Shown here: in pieces, positions 49,038 to 60,800 of the stretch
Numbering within the stretch: position 1 is the first letter of the stretch
How the letters are laid out: each line of letters begins with the position of its first letter
NCBI GenBank assembly: GCA_907165065.1
Contig: OU015534.1
Span: forward strand, 13,585,686 to 13,649,685
Direction: 5' to 3'
Length of the DNA: 64,000 bases
From: Caprimulgus europaeus
Taxonomy: Eukaryota; Chordata; Aves; Caprimulgiformes; Caprimulgidae
Translations under genes and position numbers: made by a program
Notes under the pieces: generated by a model
Told to the model about the DNA's origin: nothing
What the model saw: the letters and a program-made list of their open reading frames with translations, nothing else
Database searches by the model: none

Positions 49038-51006
49038 AAAATTTTCTCTACTTCCCTTAATTTAGCAGTTTCTTTCTGAAATTCTCCACTATTAATAAGC
49101 CCATGTAACCATTTAATTTTGCAGTCCTATCAGGAATTTCCCAGATTCTTTGAATTGTCACAGTTTTGTAAGATTCACAGTTATTTATGGTTTAGGGTTG
49201 AATGTTGTGAATAGTGTTCTACAGAGTGTGCGTGGGAAGAAACCCTAGCTAAGATATGTCAAAATGTTTCTAGTATTTATTGGTTTTGAGATGACATACT
49301 ATTTGAAAAATTGCAAAGCTTAATAGTGGCTTAAACACAAGAAAAAGAAACCTTTTGAATAGAATTAAATGTTTTGATTAACCTCAAAATAATTTGTTTT
49401 TATCATCAGATTGATTTTGAAGAATAGGTTTTTTTCTCTTTGCTTTAGCCAGTGAACCAAAAAAATAAGTTATTTTCATAACTTTGTTTTTTTATAGTAT
49501 TGCTAAATTTGAAACCTTTGTAGTTCTCTATTAGTACAGTGTAAATTTACATACTCAGTTTGATAGTCCTGTGTTGCTAAATAATTAATAATTAGTTTGG
49601 TAAATGTCCACTGTTGTGCATTTCTATTTAAAAGTCATGGGTTCTGCTAAATATATTTCCTTCTGCTACTATAAAGGAAGGCAATCCTATTATAGTTATT
49701 CTTCCTAGCAAAACTTCCACAACAATATTACACATGAAAATATTTCTATGCTATAAGGTTGGTGACCTTAAAAAATTACATATAAAGTACTGCTGTGAGG
49801 TGGGTATGGTAATGACTGGGCCATATCTAAAGAATGGTATATTCTAGAGTGGATTAAAACCCAGGGAAATTCATATTTTTAATAATTTTCTGCAAAAATA
49901 GGTCAAATAGATCTTAATGTCTGAGCTCCTCCTTGTGCAGATATGCAAGATTATGGCTGATTGCAAATTCAGCCATCCCTTGTATACCAAAGCCTTGGCA
50001 ATAGAATATTGCTCTTTATATTTAGTTCAATTTAATACAAAACATTCTTTAATTACATCTTATCTCATATGAGGGGATCTGTTGAGCCTTCTGATTATAT
50101 ATTCCCTGTCTTTTTTACCTTAGATATCGCCATTAATGTTGAAAAATATTAAATATTTAATAATATATTAATGACAGATACAATTAAACGGGATTAAATT
50201 AGTTCCAGCACTTTTTTTATTTGTGTTTCAGTAGCACAGAAAACAAAATCAAACCCTCACAGCTGAGTCTACTTCACACCAAGTATGAGATTTAGTTCTA
50301 GGTATCATACCTCTATTTATTTCAATGATGTGTTGCAGTGAGCCTGATTTAATGGATTTTTTTTTTTAAATTTGTACTTGGTAGGATCAAGCATCAATGT
50401 ATTACATATAAAGGAAATAAATGCCCATGTATGTGTATAGGCATGTAGATATACATAAAAAATATAAGAGCCTGAGTCAAGCATAGAAATTGGGAAATCT
50501 GGTATGTTGGCAGAGTTGCAAGCAGTGGAAAGTATAAGACAAATCAAAGATAATTGTTCTGCCATTAAAACATTTAACCAGAAATTAGGAGACGATTAAA
50601 ATGGGGTGTTTTCAGGAATTACTTAGGAAACTCGACATAGAGTATTTCCAATAGTCATGTAGGATATGTTCATTGAAATGACAGCAGGAACGATCCACTA
50701 GCAACAGGAAATGGAGATTTGGAACTTCCTTGGTCTGAGATAGAAAGCAGCTGACTGAAAACTTTCCACAAAGCCCCCACAGCTTCTATTCTCAGTCTGT
50801 CAGACTCAGATCTGTAAACTTTTTTATTTTATTTTATTGTTTCTAATTATAATTTCAGATATGGATTTTCCCAGATATGGGAAAATATTGTAGAGTACTG
50901 CTCTGAAAAGTATCTGTGTGTAAAGGATGCATGACTTTTCTACTTGCTGTGAGCATTCCCAGTCACAGACGCTTGTTTTAATGAGCAAGTGAGATTTTTG
51001 GTGTGT
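49038..51006. other. AT-rich intergenic stretch
   Basis: No gene or repeat recognised; runs of T/A and many short chance frames. Confidence 0.4.
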
Positions 51007-51188
51007 TTAACCTCTAGCAGCCTTACAGAACCGATCCCACGCTGGGTTGTGGAACAGGTCCCGTGGCATTGCTCCCTCCTGAAAAGACTTAATCATTGGT
51101 TTCTGGACCTCGGTTGATTGCACTGACTTTATATTCTCCCACATGTAGTACTGAGTTATTGTACTGTAGATTTCCACAGATCTCGGAG
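51007..51188 (-). CDS. candidate terminal exon of an unidentified minus-strand gene, or old coding remnant
   Basis: Reading the minus strand, an acceptor-like CTTGAGTGCAG (AG at 51190-51189) is followed by two bases of a split codon, 59 codons and TAA (51009-51007). The peptide starts PRSVEIYSTITQYYMWENIK and ends GAMPRDLFHNPAWDRFCKAA plus RG. It is rich in W, Y, F and charged residues, uses CpG codons (CCG, CGG, GCG) in a CpG-poor area, and reads like protein rather than random sequence. The polypyrimidine tract before the acceptor is weak, and the open frame continues 13 codons further upstream to a stop. It could instead be a fragment of a decayed retroelement or processed pseudogene. No family was recognised and no partner exon with matching phase was found to the right. 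Confidence 0.35.
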
Positions 51189-54100
51189 CTGCACTCAAGG
51201 TCCAGATAAACCAATAGCTACAGTCTTGTTAAATTCAGAGGGCTCTTGATAAGATTTAGTATTTATGCTATGAGCTCAGTTGACCCCTGTCTTTCCATTC
51301 ACTGACCAAAGAGCTGAGCAAATGCAAGGTGACAGTGATGGGCTAAAAGTGAAGGGCTGCATGCCTGAGTGAGAGGAAGCCAAGGAGGTGATTTGAGTCC
51401 CAGTGCCTCCTGAGGTGGTTGCTGGGATCATGCTGAAGTTTATGACCTTAAGAAAGCATTATTTTTCTGCAACTCACTGACCCAGTAGCTGCAGTAGTTA
51501 GTCTTATTTGGTATTTTCTCAGTGTCAGTTTTGCAGTTCCTTTTCAGACAACCACTTCATCTTTGTTGGGAAAATGTGGGCACTGTGTTATATGACATGA
51601 AAGTGCAGGCATCAAAGGCAGATGTTTCTCTAAAAGTTTTAAAGGCAAATATATTTATTTTTATATATATATGGGTTTTTTTGGGTTTTTCTGTTCCACA
51701 TTAGAGATAGTACTTTCCTTTGAACAGGGGATGGGTATCTAATGTGGAAGTAAGATGTAATCTGATTTATACCTAGACAGGCAAATTGTCCAGAGATTAA
51801 AAGAATTAATTGCAAAGGTAAGGAAAGAATATGAAAGGATGAATGATATTGCTAGATATTGCTATATATTAATTATATAATATTTCATGTTACTCTCGGG
51901 AAAGCGTTCTCAGTTGTTAGATTCACTCCACAGTTTATATGTAGCTCCATTTGTTAATAAAGCATGATGTGGACATTAGGGCCCATTCCAGAAACCAGTG
52001 CTGTGCCTCCTAAAGATACCTACACTGATAGCTGTTTAGCTGTTAATGGACTTCATGGAACATGTATTAGCTAGTGATTACCATCCCATAATTGTCCTTC
52101 TGTTAAAGGAGGTGGCATCTGTGCAAAGAAACTGTCTCTATGATCATCCTTCTCCCAAAGACATTATAAAGTGGTAAAACTACACCTGTTCCATTTCCAG
52201 AATATCATCTGCAGGTGGAAGCTGAATCTATTACTTAAAAGACTTGTTAATATGACCAAAATTCAGATTGTAAAATCCTTTTCTTCTGGTGGCTTCGCTC
52301 CAAGTGCTGTGAAGTTGTCCAGAAGGACTAAGCTGCTTTGATCAGATGGTAGTTCTGGTTAGGTTCTGCAAACCCCTTTGTTTTGCTGGTGTACACAGCT
52401 TGTGCATAAAATAAAATAGTGACATCTCATGTTTGGATCAGGAAATTCTCTTTTTTTACAACTCAAATAGAGCCAACAAGTCCTTGCTGAGATACAATAG
52501 TAAACAACTTGCCATTTTCCACTGTCCTTACTCATCCTCCGCGTGCTATCCTCCTTGTGATAGTTAGCAGGGGCAATGCTAATAAAACTAGGAGTATACC
52601 AAGGATTTGTTACAGCAAAAAAAGGAAGGAGTACCAGATGCTGTGATGGTTTCAGGCAGTGTAACCACAGATAATCAGTCTGAGGAGCTGTCTACCCAAT
52701 GAAACAATGGTGTGAGGTAAAAAGGCTTTGTGTACACAAAGCATTTCCATCTAATTAACATGGCTTGCAAAATGAGAGCAGAGAAGTGGTAACTCATGTT
52801 TTGGCATGTGTCAGTACCAAGGTTTTGGTTTCAGTGCTCTCAGAGAGCTTATATTGTCTTAAAGATGCCAGCACATGTTGATGTCTGTGGCTACCTCTTC
52901 AGGGATGTGACAGATTAAGCAATTCTAAGAAAGTCAGCTATGTTTTTCTGAGTAATGATTAAGCCAATAAAATGGTTTGAATTTTTTTATATGGTGTATG
53001 ATCTATTGTGGTTTGTTCCTGTGATTTCACATGGCTTGAATTATATTTCGTTGCTGTGTGGGTCTTATGCTAATATTTTGTAATAGTTGTGTGATGCCCA
53101 TTTCTGCTATGACGTGTGATTGAAGATCCATGCAGTGGCTTTTTTCTATAATCATCATGGCACTCCATCTTATTTCTGTCATTTTGAAATATGCTTAAAA
53201 ACTATGTTAATCACTTAAAATTTCAAGCAAAAACAGACACTCGCTGTGATAAAAGGTATGAGTCACCAACTCAGTTAAAAAGGTTATGGTTCTGTGATCT
53301 GAGGTATTAGGCCAAACCCACCTGATATCTAATCCTAGACTCACTATAAATACATGACAGGTATGGACAATGCAGTTTTCTACTGCTTTGACCATGAAAT
53401 AATAAACCAAACTGTACTCTCCTGCTCCGAACAAACTGAGCTCTGTCTGCACTTTACACTGTCATGGGATTCCAGTCACAGTAAGTAGGGCAAACACAAA
53501 AGGGTTGTTCCTCTCCTTTTATGTATGTCTTACACAGCAAGCAAGGAACAATTTCTCTGCAGAGACTGATATGGTGAACAGGTACTGAGTCATTGTTTCA
53601 GGTCCACATTATTATTATTTGCATTTTGGAAGTTTGCTTTGCAACCACAGGCTTGGGCAATTTTTTTAATGCTGTCATTCATGATACAAAAGTCTGCAGG
53701 ACATTATTCCTTTTGTGCACAAAGCCTCTTCTGTGCTCGTACTGAAAATGTATAGTTATTACTCTGATTACCCTAGTTTTCAGCAAAGAATAAATGAGAA
53801 GATGAATTATTCTTCCTCTTTTTGAAATGACAGTCTACCTCCAAACTTTCTTTTAAATGCATATCAATTCTCCTGCTTTATATCCCTCCTAAATTTCTTT
53901 CTACATCCAGTTTTATCTCACACCCAGCCCCTTCTGGGAAGAAGAAAGAATTGCTTCTTTCATTTGGTCTCTCACTGTGAATTCTTGATTAGTTTAGCAT
54001 ATTCCTTTTTCCAATATATTTTAAGTCTGAGAAAAAGGATTATAAAAACCAGCAATACTTTTCTTAGCTAGCATTCACTATTTTCAACTATTTTTTCATA

Positions 54101-57100
54101 TTTAAAGTTCATTTTACTCTATGGGATGGGGACACAGAACACAGTGTTCTCTTATTGCCAGCTAAGTAGTAGGTTAGTAATATATTAGAGAGCTATTTAA
54201 AAAAATAAATTAAAATTAATATGGTTGGTAAAAAGGAATGATTATTTACCATACAGCAGTATTTGAAACTTGAACAATAAGGTATTTTTAAAAAAATATC
54301 TTTATGATCAAAAAATGTTTTCAAAATAATAATTGCACACATATAAATACTTGTAATGTATTTGCTTAGATTATAAATACATTTATATATAGTTGCGTTG
54401 TTTATTGCTACTGCACTAATTCCATATTTGTCACAGGTAGAACAAATACGTTTCCAGGGCTGACACAGTTTGTTGAATCCTAGTTCCCCTTGTGGTACAT
54501 GTGTAGCCTAGTACTTAATTTCAGTCTTCAGTCTGAACAGTGGGAAAGTTGTAAATGTTAAGTTCAAATGAGATTTATGATCTAACTCAAAAGAACGAAT
54601 GCTGAAGGGATCAAGGGCATCTCTACTCCTGCGTAAGACTTTTTTTTCTTGGTCCAGCTGTGACAATTAAAGAACTCTCTGGGCACTAGCTCTTCGTTCT
54701 TTGTTTGACTTCCCTGCCAGTCGAGCAGGTAATGTAATTGCTCTCTTGTCTTAGTGAAGCGAGATAACTCTAACTACTGCTGATTTTGCTTGACACTGAT
54801 CATGGAGTACCCGGAGGCAAGCTTCTCCTCCACTGCAGAACCCTGTGCCCCAACAGGCAGGTGGGATAGCTCTCTCTTATACTGATCTGACTGGATCTGA
54901 AATAAAGAATAAGCCCATCTTTAGCTTCTTCACTAGGATGACTTTATAATGGTTTGATGCAGCCAAAGAAATAGAATAGCAAAGAATTTCTATCAATTCT
55001 GTGTTTTTGTTTTGCTTTCCTTGTTGTGTTTAGTATTAGTCATGAAAACACTGTTTTAAATAACCTATTCCTGCAGAGAATTTCTGGATGCAGAATAGTG
55101 TGAATAGCCAAGAAATCTGTAATTCTTCATCCTGCATCATCTCTGGACTTGATTCCTTTTCAGGGTCTGTCCAAATTGAAATGTTTGGCTGTGAGTTGAT
55201 ACTCATGAGGAAGAAGTCCTCTTAGATCGAGAGTGGCTGGTAGCGAAATAAAATGCTGTAGGCATCCTGTCAGATGTACCGTACTGGTCTTAACAGTACT
55301 GGGAGCCATAGGATACCATTAGTACAGGTCCTCCTCTGGATTCTCAGCTGTAGATTTCTTCTTTTCTGTATGCAGCTATCTTTGCAGGCATATCAGGTGT
55401 ATTCAGCCCAGCTGTGTCTGATTCTCTGGCCATGGTAACAGTCAGCAGTGGTGAACTGTGCTCGCTTGTGCCAAGGTAGTGCCAGAATCTGGGGGAACCA
55501 GCCCTGAGGAAGGGCTTGGTGCTGCGAGGTAACAGTCTCTGCCAGTGGGAGAACTGGCCCACAGTGATCTTAGAGCAACCCTGAAACTGTGACACTGATG
55601 ATCAGCAGAAAAAGCAAATCTCAGTCCTTCTTCTAAGGGAAGCATGTTTAGGAGATTGCCTGCTGAGTGCCAGAGTAATCTTTTAATCAGATAAAATAAA
55701 GCTCAGTCATAAAAGCAAAGCAAAGGACAATAATTTTGAAATTACCCAGCAATCTAAAAAAAATTTTAAAAATAAACTTTATAAGTGATTTAAAGTAACT
55801 TCCTGTAAGAACATGATATTTTACATAAAATATTAAAATTCTGTGTATAAAACACTTCTAGCACAATATGCTTATTTTTTTTAATTTGTCTGAATGGCTA
55901 AAATATAAATAGCCTGTTTATATTTATTTTTTAATTTGAATACCCTTCTTTTAAATTACTTTAAAAAAAAAGTAGTTATCTTATGTAATTTATCATAATG
56001 TATGTTTGCAAACTGCATACTGAGATATCTGTGTGGATACCCTGAATGGTAACATAGGTGCTATAGCACAAACCACCAACTTATTTATAGTAATTCAGTT
56101 CTGAGTGGATGCATAGATCATGAGGTGAATAGAGGCACTGAATGCAGAAAGGACTGCATCTGCTTTTACGGTTTACATAGCACTAATAATATTTGGTGTT
56201 GTCAGATGGAATAGAGTGCTCAGGACTTGGTAATAAAGAACAAGAGCACAACAGATAAGAGAACACTGAGTGTAGAGGGCATAGCTGTGTAACTGACACA
56301 CAGTGTTTCAAAGATGAACAATAGAACCAACTAATTATGTTTCAGTACAAACAGTGCCTGAACAGGAGATGTGGTCTGAGCCAAGCTCTTGGTACGTGTG
56401 GCTCATGCAGCCCAATTTACATCACACTTTTTCAGTGAGTAATTGAGCAGCCTACCATGGAGCTGGTTAGCTCCTTGATCATTTCCATGTGCAGTTACCA
56501 TACGTGTGCAATCCCAGAAACTGCACACTCTATTCAGAGGAGCAAATAATGAAGTATTTCTGCATTTATTTACATTCAATTAAAAATTCAGTGGCATTCA
56601 CCGTTTGAAATGTAGCTGCTTGCCACCTTTTCAGCATTTTTGAAATGAAAATTCTAGATTTGTTTTTTCAGTTAAAAGGAATAGAATTTATCACCAAATA
56701 TAAGTGGATGAAAATTAAACTGAAAATTTTAGATCAACCTAAAACATTAAAATATTGTTCTACAAATTAATACAATTGTTTTGCCTCTTTATCCCTTCTT
56801 CAGATACTTCAGCATGTTTCACATGACTGGAAAATTACTTTTCTGGCCAATCATTGGTTTATCTCTACAAGTTGGCACAAAAGCCTTACCTTCCTGGCCC
56901 TTGGAATTTTTCCTCTGAGAAACTGCCCAATAAAGCTTCACTTTAAGATTCACCTCAGATCAGCAAGAGCTGCCAACTGTCTTTAGGCTCTTGAGGACCA
57001 TCTGCCTTTTTAAATAATGTCTCATATCATAAACTTCCTTGTCTGTGCCTTTGGTTATGTTCACTTATGAACATGCACAGCAGCAATTCTTTCCCTTTAC

Positions 57101-57550
57101 TGTGCATTAACTTCTGTCAGGTAATGATGTGTTTTGTGGGTTTTTAAAAATTTTATTTGTTTGTTGTTCCTGTCCTTTGACATGCCCTATAAGAAATTAC
57201 TGCAGAAACTAGGGCATTAAAATTGCCAAAATGTGGTTCCTCTGAATGTAATTAAACAATTGAAAGAAAACACATTCCTAAACAACAGTAAGGAAAAATT
57301 TCCCCAAGCTGCAGGAACAGGATATATGAGTTACTAGAGGTTTGCATATTTTAACATGCACAGGAAGTTATTTTCTCAGAAAGAATAAAATTTACTTTGT
57401 GATGTCTCTAATAAGAGGTTTTCTTAACCTGAACTTAAAACTGAATGGAAAATAAATTTTGAATTGTTGATTCCAGTCACCTACTACTTTTTTAGGTGGC
57501 TGAAGACTACACAGAATCACTGGGTTAAATCTCTTTCTGCTACTACTACT
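51189..57550. other. intergenic or intronic stretch without a recognised exon
   Basis: If the minus-strand exon at 51007-51188 is real, this would be its upstream intron. No second exon could be supported. A short (TA)n run lies at about 51663-51671 and a TAATAT-rich patch at 51850-51890. Minus-strand frames at 53207-53452 and 55344-55595 were examined and not accepted. Confidence 0.35.
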
Positions 57551-57830
57551 CTCTCCTCTCCTCTCCTCTCCTCTCCTCTCCTCTCCTCTCCTCTCCTCTC
57601 CTCTCCTCTCCTCTCCTCTCCTCTCCTCTCCTCTCCTCTCCTCTCCTCTCCTCTCCTCTCCTCTCCTCTCCTCTCCTCTCCTCTCCTCTCCTCTCCTCTC
57701 CTCTCCTCTCCTCTCCTCTCCTCTCCTCTCCTCTCCTCTCCTCTCCTCTCCTCTCCTCTCCTCTCCTCTCCTCTCCTCTCCTCTCCTCTCCTCTCCTCTC
57801 CTCTCCTCTCCTCTCCTCTCCTCTCCTCTC
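57551..57830. repeat. perfect pentanucleotide microsatellite (CTCTC)56
   Basis: Fifty-six uninterrupted copies of CTCTC (minus strand GAGAG) cover 280 bp. It is preceded by (TAC)-like TACTACTACT and followed by CCCAAATCTA. All pyrimidine on one strand, it is also mirror-symmetric, a sequence class known to form intramolecular triplexes. It creates spurious open frames on both strands: LLSSP repeats on plus and RRGEE-type repeats on minus. Confidence 0.98.
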
Positions 57831-60800
57831 CCCAAATCTAGAACTAGGGCCCTGTGCTCCACTCTGTGAGAGAAGTTAAACAATGATATATTCATGGGGG
57901 AACAGAAATTAGAGATCTAATGGAGCTATCTGCCAACACAGCTCCTTTCCAAATTGCTGCCATTTCTCCACGGGAGCTACAGGGCTCCTCCAGCTGTGAT
58001 TTTCCTGGGTGCCCTTTTAAAGTTCTTAACCAAGATAACGAGGATAGCCCTTTGGCTCTTAGGTTTTTGTAATAAATCATATGAGAATGGGGGCCACGCT
58101 GTTTAAAGCAGAGAAGTAAGGAGATAATTTTTTTTTTAAATGCAAAATATTCCCATTGTGAATGTCACAGGATTCTTTCTCTTGTTGTTGAAATTCTGGT
58201 TTTGCTCAACAGTTTTAAATAGTTGTTTGATTTCCAGGCTTCACAGAGAATAGTCGGTAAGATTTCTTGCATTTTCTATGTGGGAACTTATTACTTGCAT
58301 ATACAGCATTTCCAATGGCCTCATATTTGTGGGTTGTCAGTGTCTCTTCTGAGGACTGGCTGATTTTATGTCCAGATTTTTTGAGTATCCTCCAGTCTGG
58401 AGTGTATTGAGTTTTTTAATGTGTGTATGTGTGATTAACTGGGATATCTGTTGACATGTTTGAATGTAATACGTACGGATTTCCATTAAACTCAGCAGGA
58501 TTTAGCAGTTCTGGAAAGAAATCATAAATATTCATGCAGAGCACGCCAAAATTCAGATACCCCAAGTATGTGAGCTACTGGAAGTTGGTTAAATTTCAGA
58601 CTTGCTAAAAGCAAGAACTACTAGAAATGTTGTAAAGGTTACTGTCCTATTGTTCTTTGCTGCCTGTTTTTTTGTAGATACTTAGCATGTTTTTTAAAGA
58701 CATCTCTATCTTGAAGTAAACATCTTAACTAACTTGAAATCTGAAGGCTAAGAAGCTTAAATCCAACAAATAAAAATTAATAAGATGTCAAATTGTGAAA
58801 AAGTCCCGAAACACATTCTTGTTATGGTATGTTGCCTTTTTTTAGTAAGTAAAATGTTCTCTTCATGGTTTTCCTTGTTTAGGTAGTAGAGAAGCATTGA
58901 CAAAGGAAATGCAGAAGGATTTGTTTAGAGAAAAAACAGCTTTAACTACTGACACAATCATGTGAATGACTAAATGCGTAATGTATTAGCTAGTGAAAGG
59001 TAAACGCATTGGAAATCACTGTCTGAAAACTCAGTTCTCATTACAATACATGTAAATGATACACCTAGAAACCAAATAAACTAGAAGCTGGCTTTGGTGA
59101 TATAAAAATGGTAGCTGATAACATGACAGCATTTGGAGCTGCGTTACCAGCAAATCCCATACCATTTTCCTCAGTTCTTGCTTTCTGCTTATCTGCAAGG
59201 CTGAGTTCTCAGCTCTGCATACTCACTGACTTCATCCAGAGTCTCAAACAATGGGAGAGCAAGGACAAATTCAGCAACTTACTGCAACTGCCAGAGTGAC
59301 AGCAGCAGAAGAAAAAGACAAAGCAAAGCAAGAAAAAAAAAAAAAAGCTGGTGCTAACAACAATGACATCTAACAACCATCTGACACAGTCTAGAGCCTG
59401 TCCTGTACTGCTCTGCTTGCCAGTATATTGATTTTTAAACTCTGCATGGCACCCAGATGCTACAGTGATGGGCAATAAATAAATAACATTGTTTTGTTCA
59501 CAATGAAGATGACTCAGGATGCTCAAGAGACAGGGAATGATTCATGTGCAGCCTTCAGACCTCCATCAGCTGTAAACTATTTTGCTTGCCCTCAGGAATT
59601 CAGTAACTGGGACAGGGAAACAGATAGTTATTAGTGTGTTACTGCTGTGCTTGGCTACTATATGTTAATTTACAATTGTTTCATGTTCAAGTAAGTTGTT
59701 ACTTATTCCCCAGGTGGCTGCAGTGAGGATGTTGTGAGAAGTTGTATGTACTGGGATGTGTGCCTAGTGAAAAGAATTAATTCTTCTACCACTACAAACC
59801 ATGGAACTGAGCTGCACGAGGCAAAGTAAATGAACTGCAATCTGGCTTCTTTGCTACAGGTGCCTCTCTGAAGAAATACCACCATGCTCTCTCTCAGTCC
59901 TGCACCTGATATTTATCTTTACATAACTTTGTGCTATTTTTTTTCCTTCCTAGAGGATGACAGAATGGCAAGGTCCCAAGCTGCACTCATTCTTTTCACT
60001 GCAAGAGATGTGCAAAGAAAAAGCGTAGCTGAGTTTGAAGTTATCATTTCCCTTTAATTGATCTATACTTCTTCATGACCATGTATTTTGAGTGGATCAT
60101 AGATGTCAACTTACTGCTGCACCAGGGTTTTGCTGGGTACGAATAGAACTTGCTGATCTTGTGCATTTTCTCTGTCATTCAAGTATAGGTCTAAACTTTT
60201 CAGCACGAGAAAACAAAGCTAACAAAACCCATCAGATCTGTCACAAATGTTATATGAGAATAGTAGAACTTGGAGAATAGAGGCACAAATTAAAAAATGT
60301 CTTGCATGATAGAAAAATGTCATAACTGGTTATTCTGAGAGGTAGCTAAAAACACCAGTGGTCCTGATTCCTTTTCCTTACCTGGGAGGATTTGAGGGTG
60401 AGGTTCTGTAAGTAAAAGACAATTTTTACACAGTTGTACTGAATTGTTTAAAAGCCCTTAATTTTTTCCCCTTTTACTACAGCTTGACGATTGTGATTAG
60501 AGGTAAAAGTCTAATTTGGGAAGGCCAATCAGGAATAGAATTACTGTCTGGTACTGTCTTCTGTTCTACACAAACCTACACAACTATGAACATCCAGCTT
60601 CAGGCTTGTATAGCATGAGCTTCAGGTGGATGTTTTTGCTGAGTCTGGGATTTTGTTCACAAATGCTTTCACTCTTGGGGGGTGGAGGGTTGGGAATTGC
60701 CCAAATACACTTAAATAGTATATGCCATTTAAAAAAATCCAAAACAACCCAACATTTGAATATCATATATATTTAATACATGTCCTAAAGGTAGAGATGC

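Noticed and set aside
53322-53446. Minus-strand frame bounded by GTGCAG and CAGGTGGGT, resembling an internal exon upstream of the candidate exon at 51007-51188
   Set aside because: It would end after two bases of a codon, but the candidate exon downstream needs one base from its predecessor. The phases do not match and the peptide is not convincing.
55344-55595. Minus-strand frame ending in a protein-like stretch (PDMPAKIAAYRKEEIYS)
   Set aside because: No acceptor in the right place, no donor, and the upstream half looks random; treated as chance.
57392-57895. Long RRGEE-repeat (minus) and LLSSP-repeat (plus) open frames
   Set aside because: They are translations of the pentanucleotide microsatellite; a period-5 repeat without stop codons stays open in all frames.
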